NCBI GenBank assembly: GCA_934590505.1
Contig: CAKTPC010000025.1
Span: forward strand, 1-19,269
Length of the DNA: 19,269 nucleotides
Direction: 5' to 3'
From: an uncultured Oscillospiraceae bacterium
GTDB taxonomy: Bacteria > Bacillota > Clostridia > Oscillospirales > Oscillospiraceae
The first letter of the stretch is position 1; each line of letters opens with the position of its first letter. The position numbers and the translations under genes were made by a program. The notes under the pieces are model-generated. The model made no database searches. It saw only the letters and a program-made list of their open reading frames with translations, and was not told the DNA's origin. Shown here one piece after another: positions 1 through 6,236 of the stretch.

Positions 1-486
1 TTCTTTACGGTGTATGGTCCCGCCGGGCGTCCCGACATGGCGTACTTCGGCTTTACAAACAAGCTGCGCGCCGGTGAGACGATAAAAATTTTCAATTACG
101 GCAACTGCAAGCGTGACTTTACATATATCGACGATATCGTCGAGGGCGTCATGCGCGTCATGGCGAAGGCTCCCGAGCGCGCTGTCGGTGAGGATGGTCT
201 GCCCGTCCCGCCGTACAAGGTCTACAACATCGGCAACAGTCACCCCGAGAATCTTTTGGACTTTGTCCGCATTCTGTCCGAGGAGCTTGTCAGCGCCGGC
301 GTGCTCCCGGCTGATTACGACTTTGAAGCGCACAAGCAGCTTGTCCCGATGCAGCCGGGCGACGTGCCCATAACCTACGCGGACACCGCTCCGCTTGAAC
401 GCGATTTCGGCTTCAGGCCGGACACTCCGCTTCGTGAGGGGCTGCGCTGCTTTGCGCGCTGGTATAAGGAATACTACAAGATATAA
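1..486 (+). CDS. NAD-dependent epimerase, UDP-glucuronate 4-epimerase type (5' partial)
   Basis: The window opens inside this gene. Frame 1 is open from base 1 and gives the last 161 residues of an extended short-chain dehydrogenase of about 330-350 residues. What is visible is the substrate-binding half: FFTVYGPAGRPDMA at residues 1-14 and RDFTYIDDIVEGV at 38-50, both typical of UDP-glucuronate/UDP-galacturonate 4-epimerases (CapI/WbnF-like). The NAD-binding Rossmann motif and the catalytic YxxxK lie upstream of the window. The family interconverts UDP-GlcA and UDP-GalA in the cytoplasm for capsule or exopolysaccharide. The next gene, UDP-glucose dehydrogenase, starts 16 bases later on the same strand and would supply its substrate, which supports the assignment. 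The usual PWGR motif reads PAGR here. A different sugar epimerase or dehydratase of the same superfamily remains possible, since the N-terminal half cannot be seen. Confidence 0.85.
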   Translation, partial: FFTVYGPAGRPDMAYFGFTNKLRAGETIKIFNYGNCKRDFTYIDDIVEGVMRVMAKAPERAVGEDGLPVPPYKVYNIGNSHPENLLDFVRILSEELVSAGVLPADYDFEAHKQLVPMQPGDVPITYADTAPLERDFGFRPDTPLREGLRCFARWYKEYYKI

Positions 487-502
487 ACGGAGGAGAAAGC
501 CT

Positions 503-1708
503 ATGAAAATCACTGTCGCCGGTGTCGGCTATGTCGGCCTGTCTCTGGCTGTGCTGCTGTCACAGCATAACGATGTCTGCGCCGTGAGCACCACACCCGC
601 CAAGGTTGAGCTGATAAACTCCAAAAAGTCGCCTATAAAGGATAAGGAAATTGAAGAATATCTCGCCTCGCGCAAGCTGAACCTCACCGCAACGACCGAT
701 AAGGAGGGCGCGTACCGTGACGCGGAGTTTGTTGTCATTGCGACTCCGACGAACTACGACCCAGACAAGAATTACTTTGACACCTCATGCGTTGAGGACG
801 TTATCCGCATCGTCATGGATGTGAACCCTAACGCGATAATGGTCATCAAGTCTACCGTGCCAGTCGGCTATACCGAAAAGATCCGCCGCGAGTTCGGCAG
901 TGAGAATATCATTTTCTCGCCGGAGTTTCTGCGTGAAGGCCGTGCGCTGTACGATAACCTCTACCCCTCGCGCATAATTGTTGGCGCGCCGACCGATGAT
1001 GAACGTCTCCAGAAGGCAGCTCACACCTTTGCTCATTTGCTCGTACAGGGCGCAATAAAGGAAGATATCCCCATCCTGTATACAAACCCGACCGAAGCCG
1101 AGGCTGTGAAGCTTTTCGCGAACACCTACCTTGCTCTGCGCGTCAGCTTCTTCAATGAGCTTGACACCTACGCTGAGGCTCGCGGCCTGAGCACAAAGCA
1201 GATCATTGAGGGCGTGTGCCTTGACCCGCGAATCGGGACGCATTACAACAATCCCTCCTTCGGCTACGGCGGGTACTGCCTGCCCAAGGATACAAAGCAA
1301 CTGCGCGCCAATTATAAGGATGTTCCGGAGAACCTTATCTCCGCCATTGTCGAGAGCAACCGCACCCGCAAGGACGTTATCGCCGACAGCGTCCTGCGCA
1401 AGGCAGGTTTCTTTGACGGCAGGAAGGACTGCGTCATCGGTGTCTACCGCCTTACCATGAAGGCCGGCTCCGATAACTTCCGTGCTTCGAGCATTCAGGG
1501 CGTCATGAAGCGCATCAAGGCCAAGGGCGTTGAGATGGTCGTCTACGAGCCCTCGCTCAAGGAGGACAATTTCTTCAACAGCCGCCGCATTGACAATCTC
1601 GCCGAGTTCAAATCCATGTGCGACGTCATCATCGCCAACCGCTTCTGCGACGAGCTGCGCGACGTTGAGGACAAGGTCTATACCCGCGACCTGTTTTCAA
1701 GGGACTAA
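503..1708 (+). CDS. ugd: UDP-glucose 6-dehydrogenase (HasB-like)
   Basis: It oxidises UDP-glucose to UDP-glucuronate in two NAD-dependent steps in the cytoplasm. The 401-residue protein matches the HasB-type family length. The dinucleotide-binding loop GVGYVG is at residues 7-12, the NAD-domain motif IATPTNY at 79-85, and the substrate/catalytic helix EAVKLFANTYLALR at 200-213 with Lys203 and Asn207. The catalytic cysteine is Cys259 in FGYGGYCLPKD, with Asp263. The start is the ATG at 503, preceded by GGAGGAG seven bases upstream. An in-frame extension back to about 395 overlaps the epimerase and has no support. The residue at the end of the second beta strand, where HasB has the NAD-ribose-binding Asp29, is Ser29 here (AVSTTPAKV), so cofactor preference may differ. 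It is cotranscribed with the upstream epimerase and followed by a terminator. Confidence 0.96.
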   Translation: MKITVAGVGYVGLSLAVLLSQHNDVCAVSTTPAKVELINSKKSPIKDKEIEEYLASRKLNLTATTDKEGAYRDAEFVVIATPTNYDPDKNYFDTSCVEDVIRIVMDVNPNAIMVIKSTVPVGYTEKIRREFGSENIIFSPEFLREGRALYDNLYPSRIIVGAPTDDERLQKAAHTFAHLLVQGAIKEDIPILYTNPTEAEAVKLFANTYLALRVSFFNELDTYAEARGLSTKQIIEGVCLDPRIGTHYNNPSFGYGGYCLPKDTKQLRANYKDVPENLISAIVESNRTRKDVIADSVLRKAGFFDGRKDCVIGVYRLTMKAGSDNFRASSIQGVMKRIKAKGVEMVVYEPSLKEDNFFNSRRIDNLAEFKSMCDVIIANRFCDELRDVEDKVYTRDLFSRD

Positions 1709-1727
1709 CACAATGTGATATGCAAGC

Positions 1728-1769
1728 AAGAACCCCACCGGCCAGAGATCCTGCCGGTGGGGTTCTTTT
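1728..1769 (+). terminator. Rho-independent terminator after ugd
   Basis: A perfect 15-bp inverted repeat (arms 1728-1742 and 1753-1767, loop of 10 bases) starts 20 bases after the ugd stop. The right arm runs into the tract TTCTTTTA. It lies between the convergent ugd and brkB genes. The minus-strand product lacks a clean U-tract after the stem, so termination of brkB from the other side is possible but weaker. Confidence 0.92.
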
Positions 1770-1775
1770 ATCTTC

Positions 1776-2624
1776 TTATTCCTGCCCCGGCTCCTCAGCC
1801 TTTTTTATACGCGGCTCGGGTCTGAAGTCTCGTATCGTCAGATTCAGCGCCATGCCGCAGTATATGACCGTGCTGCTCGTGTAGAGCCACATCATCAGCA
1901 GTATGATGGATGCGAGAGAGCCGTACACAAGCGAGTATTTGACCGACGCGCCGATGAACACCGAGAACGCGATGCTCACGCCGACGAGCGCCAGCGTCGA
2001 GAGAATCGCCCCGGGAAAGGTGTGGTACGTGTCGGTCTTTCTCTTGGGGTACTCATATACGCCCCATAGCAGCAGAAACATTATGCCGCCGAGGATAATA
2101 AAGCGCATGTGGTTCCACGATTGGCTGATGTCGATAAACGGCAGCAGCTCATTGAGCTTGTTCATGACGCTCCTGCCGGTGAGCATGACGAGCATGCCGA
2201 AGTATATCGCGACTATCAGCAGCAGGGAGATAAGTATGCTCACAATGAAGCCCCATATCCCCTGGAATCGCATTCCGCCCTGCGCATCGCCGATCGTAAA
2301 CTGCATGGAGCGGATCGCCGCGGACGCTGAGGTGATAAGTACCGTAAGCCCCGCGATCATCATGGCCGTGCTGTTATTCGCCGCGACGTAGCCGAGAAAG
2401 TCCCTTATATAGCTGACCGTCTCCTCGGCCATGAGATTCTCCGCAAACGCCACGATGCGCATCGCCTTATCATAGCTGTTGCCCAGCAGGGTATACAGCA
2501 CTATCACGACCGGAAAAAAAGTCATCGTCATGTAGTACGAAAGAGCCGCCGCCGCACGCGTCAGCCTGTTTCCGTTAAATATATCAATAAATGTGCGAAC
2601 AAAGCGCACCGCATTTTTCAGCAA
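1776..2624 (-). CDS. YihY/BrkB (virulence factor BrkB, UPF0761) family inner-membrane protein
   Basis: This is a polytopic membrane protein of 282 residues with about six hydrophobic segments (roughly residues 30-47, 84-104, 122-152, 172-190, 203-228 and 236-262) and a charged cytoplasmic tail. Family hallmarks are the N-terminal NRLTRAAAALSYYMTMTFFPVVIVLY segment and the GSLASIILLMMWLYTSSTVIYCGMALN segment near the C-terminus. Members were once called ribonuclease BN in error; their molecular function is still not settled, so none is assigned. The predicted start is a TTG at 2624, with a GAGGGTGA-like Shine-Dalgarno about eight bases upstream; no in-frame ATG fits the conserved N-terminus. 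It lies 139 bases after ftsZ on the same strand, with its own candidate promoter between, and it converges on ugd. Confidence 0.9.
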   Translation of the reverse strand: MLKNAVRFVRTFIDIFNGNRLTRAAAALSYYMTMTFFPVVIVLYTLLGNSYDKAMRIVAFAENLMAEETVSYIRDFLGYVAANNSTAMMIAGLTVLITSASAAIRSMQFTIGDAQGGMRFQGIWGFIVSILISLLLIVAIYFGMLVMLTGRSVMNKLNELLPFIDISQSWNHMRFIILGGIMFLLLWGVYEYPKRKTDTYHTFPGAILSTLALVGVSIAFSVFIGASVKYSLVYGSLASIILLMMWLYTSSTVIYCGMALNLTIRDFRPEPRIKKAEEPGQE

Positions 2625-2652
2625 GCAGACTTCACCCTCACCGCAAAATTCA

Positions 2653-2698
2653 AATAGGCCGTGTCGGAATGCCTATACGCGTTTCGACACGGCCTATT
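2653..2698 (-). terminator. Hairpin terminator after ftsZ, possibly also the brkB leader structure
   Basis: A perfect 14-bp inverted repeat (arms 2653-2666 and 2685-2698, 18-base loop) lies 65 bases beyond the ftsZ stop. Read on the minus strand the stem ends in CCTATT and continues TGAATTTTG, an imperfect U-rich tail compatible with intrinsic termination of the dcw transcript. It ends about 28 bases before the brkB start and begins right at the -10 box of the candidate brkB promoter, so it could also fold at the 5' end of the brkB mRNA. Confidence 0.7.
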
Positions 2699-2727
2699 AT
2701 TATACAATGTCCCGGAGCAAAAGTAAA
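2692..2727 (-). promoter_or_regulatory. Candidate sigma-A promoter for brkB
   Basis: On the minus strand TTTACT (2727-2722) and a perfect TATAAT (2704-2699) are separated by 17 bases. The predicted start is near 2692, inside the 5' arm of the hairpin that ends the ftsZ transcript. It would give brkB its own transcript of about 70 untranslated bases. This is based only on the match to the consensus. Confidence 0.6.
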
Positions 2728-2763
2728 TATTCTTTCCCCTGCTCCGTGTCCGGTTATACGGAT

Positions 2764-3945
2764 TTATTTTGTATTGAATATCTTGAAGATGCTGTCAAAC
2801 GGATCCTCCTCCGAAGCGGCAGGCTTCTCCTCAGCTGCGGTAGCCGCAGGAGCGGCAGGTGCGGCAGCGGCGGCAGCCTTCTCGGCGGCGCCGGTGAACA
2901 GCCCCTGGGACGGAGCCTTATTCACTGCGGGGCGAACCGGAGCAAACGCGGAAGCGCTCTTCTCGGCAGTACCGGCGGAAGCGGCAAGAGTGCCGTCGTC
3001 AAAGCCGGTGGCGATGACGGTGACTCTGATCTCGTCATCCATGTTCTCGTCGAAGGTCGCGCCGAAGATGATGTTGGCATCGGGGTGCGCTGCCTCCTGA
3101 ACGAGGTTCGCCGCGGTCTCGACGTCCTCGAGATCCATGTCCTCGGAGCCGGTGATATTTATCAGCACGCCGTGCGCACCGTTGATGGAGGTTTCCATAA
3201 GCGGGCTTGCAACTGCCATGCGCGCGGCCTCTTCGGCCTTGCCCTTGCCTGCTGCGTGGCCGACGCCCATGTGTGCAAAGCCGGCGTTCTTCATGATGCA
3301 GGTAACATCGGCAAAGTCAAGGTTAATGAAGCCGGTGTTCTTTATAAGGTTCGAGATACTGGTAACTGCCTGGAGCAGAACATCGTCCGCGATCTCGAAA
3401 GCGTTTGCGAGCGTGACCTTCTGGTCGGTCGCGAACTTCAGCCTGTCGTTGGGGATAATAAGCAGGGAGTCAACGCAGCCAAGCAGCTCCTTGATACCGG
3501 CGTTTGCCTGGTCCATGCGGCGCTTGCCCTCGAATTTGAAGGGCTTTGTCACAACGCCGACCGTGAGCAGGCCCGCGTCGCGCGCGATCTCGGCGACGAT
3601 GGGTGCTGCGCCCGTACCGGTGCCGCCGCCCATGCCGGCGGTGATGAACGCCATGTCGGCGTCCTCAATGGCCTTGGCGATGTTGTTGCGGCTCTCCTCT
3701 GCGGAGCGCTTACCGACCTCGGGATCGGAGCCTGCGCCCTGACCTCGGGTCATCTTCTCGCCTATCTGAAGCTTCTGGTCGGCATTGGAGACCGCCAGAG
3801 CCTGCTTGTCCGTATTGATGGCGATGAACTCAACCCCCTGAGTCCCCGCCTTGACCATTCTGTTAACAACGTTGTTGCCGGCGCCGCCAACACCAATGAC
3901 CTTTATATTGACCACGTTTTCGGGCCCTTCGGCTTTGAAATCCAT
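2764..3945 (-). CDS. ftsZ: Cell division protein FtsZ
   Basis: This tubulin-like GTPase polymerises into the cytokinetic ring at midcell. The protein of 393 residues carries the nucleotide-binding GGAGNN at 20-25, the tubulin signature GGGTGTGA at 106-113, and the T7 synergy loop NLDFADV at 208-214 that completes GTP hydrolysis in the neighbouring subunit. Residues from about 325 to 378 form an Ala/Pro/Glu-rich, probably disordered linker. It ends in a short acidic-hydrophobic peptide, DPFDSIFKIFNTK, in the place of the usual partner-binding tail. The start is the ATG at 3945, because GGGAGG sits seven bases upstream; the upstream in-frame TTG at 3960 overlaps that Shine-Dalgarno. It is the last gene of the cluster, separated from ftsQ by 146 bases that hold a strong promoter, so it can be transcribed both with the cluster and alone. 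A hairpin follows. Confidence 0.98.
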   Translation of the reverse strand: MDFKAEGPENVVNIKVIGVGGAGNNVVNRMVKAGTQGVEFIAINTDKQALAVSNADQKLQIGEKMTRGQGAGSDPEVGKRSAEESRNNIAKAIEDADMAFITAGMGGGTGTGAAPIVAEIARDAGLLTVGVVTKPFKFEGKRRMDQANAGIKELLGCVDSLLIIPNDRLKFATDQKVTLANAFEIADDVLLQAVTSISNLIKNTGFINLDFADVTCIMKNAGFAHMGVGHAAGKGKAEEAARMAVASPLMETSINGAHGVLINITGSEDMDLEDVETAANLVQEAAHPDANIIFGATFDENMDDEIRVTVIATGFDDGTLAASAGTAEKSASAFAPVRPAVNKAPSQGLFTGAAEKAAAAAAPAAPAATAAEEKPAASEEDPFDSIFKIFNTK

Positions 3946-4004
3946 ACGTATGCCTCCCAATGTATTTACGTCGCATAAAATGCTAAGTATCGATATAGTT
4001 TCAT

Positions 4005-4040
4005 CGTCGGTATTTTATTACATTTTTCTGCAACAGTCAA
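4005..4040 (-). promoter_or_regulatory. Sigma-A-type promoter of ftsZ
   Basis: In the AT-rich gap between ftsQ and ftsZ the minus strand reads TTGACT (4040-4035), 17 bases, then TAAAAT (4017-4012), each one base from consensus. The predicted start near 4005 leaves a leader of about 60 bases before the ftsZ ATG. This gap is clearly richer in A and T than the surrounding DNA, as expected for a promoter. Confidence 0.8.
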
Positions 4041-4091
4041 TAGGCTTTTTCATTTTATAGAAAACTTTTGTAATTTTTTTGTAACTCGTTT

Positions 4092-4874
4092 TCAGTTTGG
4101 GCTGAAATGCGCCGTTGTGCCGTCGCTGACGTCGATGATCCCGATGTCTCCCTCAAGCAGCTGGGACATAACGGACACGACCATTCCGAACTTGTGCTCG
4201 ATGCCGCTGCTGTCTCCGAGGATCACGGTGTACTTATCGCCGTAGGTGAAGCTGGCACGCTGCTGATCCGAGAAATCCACGCGCCCGACCTGCGTGTACA
4301 GTCCGCGCTGCTCAAGCTGATACAGCACCTCGGCTATAAAATCAACTATCGCTGTGTCCCCGTTGTCTGTCTGGAGCGGTTCACCTATAAGCAGTGTTCC
4401 CGGAGAAACGCCGATTATCGGGATAAGCCCGGACAACTCGTCCTCAGTCGCCTTGCCCAGCACCTTGCAGCTGTGGTCTATAGTCCAGTCCTCGTCGCCG
4501 AGGACGATATACGCCAGCGCCTGGCTTTCCTTCACGGTGATCGTGACCTTGTTCGGCAGCTTTCTCTCGACGGAGACCTCCTCGACATACGGCAGCTTCG
4601 CAAAAACACGGCTCAGGGCGGCGAACCTGTCAAAGAAGAACAGGTTGTCGCCCTCCTCGATGTCTATGGCTCTGATAATTTCTTCATCGGTATAGTGTGT
4701 GTTTCCTTCGACCTGTATATCCGAAACTCTGAAAAAAACACTCATCACAAAAATTACCGCGACGATAACAAGGAAGAACATCATCGGCCCGCTGAAGCTG
4801 CTGAGTATCTTCTGCAGGCTTATGTTCTCCTCGGTATCCGGTCTGCTTCTTTTCGGCTTTATATTGAATGCCAT
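4092..4874 (-). CDS. ftsQ: Cell division protein FtsQ/DivIB
   Basis: This bitopic divisome protein regulates septal synthesis together with FtsL and related partners. The 260 residues comprise a basic cytoplasmic tail (1-29), one membrane span (about 30-48), an extracytoplasmic POTRA domain (about 49-117: FRVSDIQVEGNTHYTDEEII ... LPYVEEVSVERKLPNKVTITVKE) and the beta domain that follows. Both the arrangement and the place between murA and ftsZ fit FtsQ/DivIB. The start is the ATG at 4874, preceded by AAAGGA six bases upstream; the GTG at 4895 precedes that Shine-Dalgarno and is unlikely. murA ends 39 bases upstream (its stop is at 4914). The gap to ftsZ has no convincing terminator, so readthrough into ftsZ is likely. 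Confidence 0.95.
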   Translation of the reverse strand: MAFNIKPKRSRPDTEENISLQKILSSFSGPMMFFLVIVAVIFVMSVFFRVSDIQVEGNTHYTDEEIIRAIDIEEGDNLFFFDRFAALSRVFAKLPYVEEVSVERKLPNKVTITVKESQALAYIVLGDEDWTIDHSCKVLGKATEDELSGLIPIIGVSPGTLLIGEPLQTDNGDTAIVDFIAEVLYQLEQRGLYTQVGRVDFSDQQRASFTYGDKYTVILGDSSGIEHKFGMVVSVMSQLLEGDIGIIDVSDGTTAHFSPN

Positions 4875-4913
4875 CGTGTATCCTTTCCCGGTCACGCCGT
4901 GGGGCGTGACCCG

Positions 4914-6167
4914 TCAGTGCTCAAGGTAGATATCCGCGCCGAGCGCGCGCAGCCTGCTGTCAAGATGCTCATAGCCGCGCTTGACATGACCGTCATCGCA
5001 GATGACTGTCTCGCCCTCGGCGCACAGTCCCGCGATTATCATTGCCGCTCCGCCGCGCAGATCGGTCGCCGTAAGCGATGTGGCGCGCAGGCGCTCAACA
5101 CCCCATATCTCCGCGGTTTTCCCGGAGAGTGTGATGTCCGCGCCGAGACGCATAAGCTCAGGCGCCTGCCGGTAGCGGTTCTCGAAGATGTTCTCCGTTA
5201 TCACCGTTTTCCCGTTCGCGCGCAGCAGCGCCGCCATCAGCACAGGCTGTGCGTCCGTCGGGAAGCCCGGGTACGGGCTTGTGGATATCTCCCCTACTGC
5301 CGTCAGCCTCCCGTCCGAGCGCAGCCGAACGCTGCGTTTGGAGGATATTATATCACATCCGGCAAGCTTTAGGAAGTGGAGAACCGTAGAAAAATGCGTC
5401 GGATCGACCCCACGCAGTTCGACATCGCCGCCTGTCGCCGCCGCGGCACATGCAAGCGTCGAGGCGACTATCCTGTCGGGTATGATCCGGTACTCGGCAT
5501 GGCTTTCACGTATCGGCCCCTCTACCGTCACGGTGTCCGTGCCGTCCCCCGTTATCCTGCTGCCGAGCAGACGCAGATAAGACGCCAGCGCCGATATCTC
5601 CGGTTCGCGCGCCGCGCCCTGTATGACCGTCACGCCCTCGGCGGCAGTCGCGGCGAGCATGATATTCTCCGTCGCCCCGACGCTCGGAAACGGCAGCTTC
5701 AGCTCCGTCCCGCGCAGTTTATCCGCGCGGCAGCTTATCTCCCCGCCGTTCTCCTCTATCTGCGCGCCCATCTGCCGCAGTGCCGCAAGATGGATGTCTA
5801 TCGGCCTTTTGCCGAGCTGGCAGCCGCCCGGTAGGCTCAAGCGCGCCACACCGCAGCGCGCCAGCAGCGCCCCCATGAATATGACCGACGAGCGCATTTC
5901 CAGCATCAGCGAATGCGGTATCGTGCTCTCTGTGAGCCCAGTTGAGTCTATGTACACATCGTTTCCCAGCTGCTCCGCCGTGCAGCCGAGGTGTCTCAAT
6001 ATCCGCAGCGCTGCGTCCACATCCCTCAGCTGCGGTACGTTAGTCAGCTCCGAGCGCGCCGGAGCGACGATAGAAGCAGCGATTATCGGGAGGGAGGCAT
6101 TCTTCGAGCCTTGGACAAAACAGGTGCCCTCAAGCTTATTCCCGCCCCGTATATGCCAAATATCCAT
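4914..6167 (-). CDS. murA: UDP-N-acetylglucosamine 1-carboxyvinyltransferase MurA
   Basis: It transfers enolpyruvate from PEP to UDP-GlcNAc, the first committed step of peptidoglycan synthesis, in the cytoplasm. The 417 residues show the substrate-binding pair Lys22-Asn23 in QGSKNASLP. The PEP-loop cysteine is Cys116 in LPGGCQLGKRPIDIH, the residue attacked by fosfomycin; enzymes with Asp at this place are naturally resistant, and this one has Cys. The catalytic Asp305 is in FPTDAQ, with FENRYRQAPEL at 328-338 and Arg371 in DLRGGAA. The ATG at 6167 follows a GGGGGG Shine-Dalgarno that is buried in a long hairpin, which suggests controlled translation. murG ends 69 bases upstream. Firmicutes often have two MurA paralogues; only this copy is in view. 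Confidence 0.97.
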   Translation of the reverse strand: MDIWHIRGGNKLEGTCFVQGSKNASLPIIAASIVAPARSELTNVPQLRDVDAALRILRHLGCTAEQLGNDVYIDSTGLTESTIPHSLMLEMRSSVIFMGALLARCGVARLSLPGGCQLGKRPIDIHLAALRQMGAQIEENGGEISCRADKLRGTELKLPFPSVGATENIMLAATAAEGVTVIQGAAREPEISALASYLRLLGSRITGDGTDTVTVEGPIRESHAEYRIIPDRIVASTLACAAAATGGDVELRGVDPTHFSTVLHFLKLAGCDIISSKRSVRLRSDGRLTAVGEISTSPYPGFPTDAQPVLMAALLRANGKTVITENIFENRYRQAPELMRLGADITLSGKTAEIWGVERLRATSLTATDLRGGAAMIIAGLCAEGETVICDDGHVKRGYEHLDSRLRALGADIYLEH

Positions 6168-6170
6168 AAT

Positions 6171-6215
6171 TAACCCCCCGCATATCAGATCAGTCCATCT
6201 TATGCCGGGGGGTTA
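6171..6215 (-). promoter_or_regulatory. Hairpin sequestering the murA ribosome-binding site
   Basis: Between murG and murA the minus strand forms an inverted repeat. The arm 6215-6201 pairs with the arm 6184-6171 through 10 bp, a one-base bulge (6205) and 4 bp; the loop can add AGAU/AUCU. The 3' arm contains the only Shine-Dalgarno candidate for murA (GGGGGG, 6179-6174), and the stem ends three bases before the ATG. There is no U-tract after the stem, so it is not an intrinsic terminator. The structure is seen in the sequence; the regulatory role is inferred. Confidence 0.65.
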
Positions 6216-6236
6216 CAGTATGCTATTGTCGGAGTC

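Noticed and set aside
2713..2746. Seven-base inverted repeat (CGGAGCA/TGCTCCG) just after ftsZ
   Set aside because: The long loop (20 bases) and the lack of a U-tract make it a poor terminator; the hairpin at 2653-2698 is far better.
2593..3978. 461-codon plus-strand open frame opposite ftsZ
   Set aside because: It is antisense to a clear ftsZ; its protein has no recognisable domain, and long antisense frames are expected from GC-rich codon use. The same holds for the plus-strand frames at 4107-5372, 8719-9732 and 17911-18831.
4018..4095. Possible terminator between ftsQ and ftsZ
   Set aside because: Only a six-base AT-rich GAAAAC/GTTTTC pairing with a loop of more than 20 bases, too weak to call.
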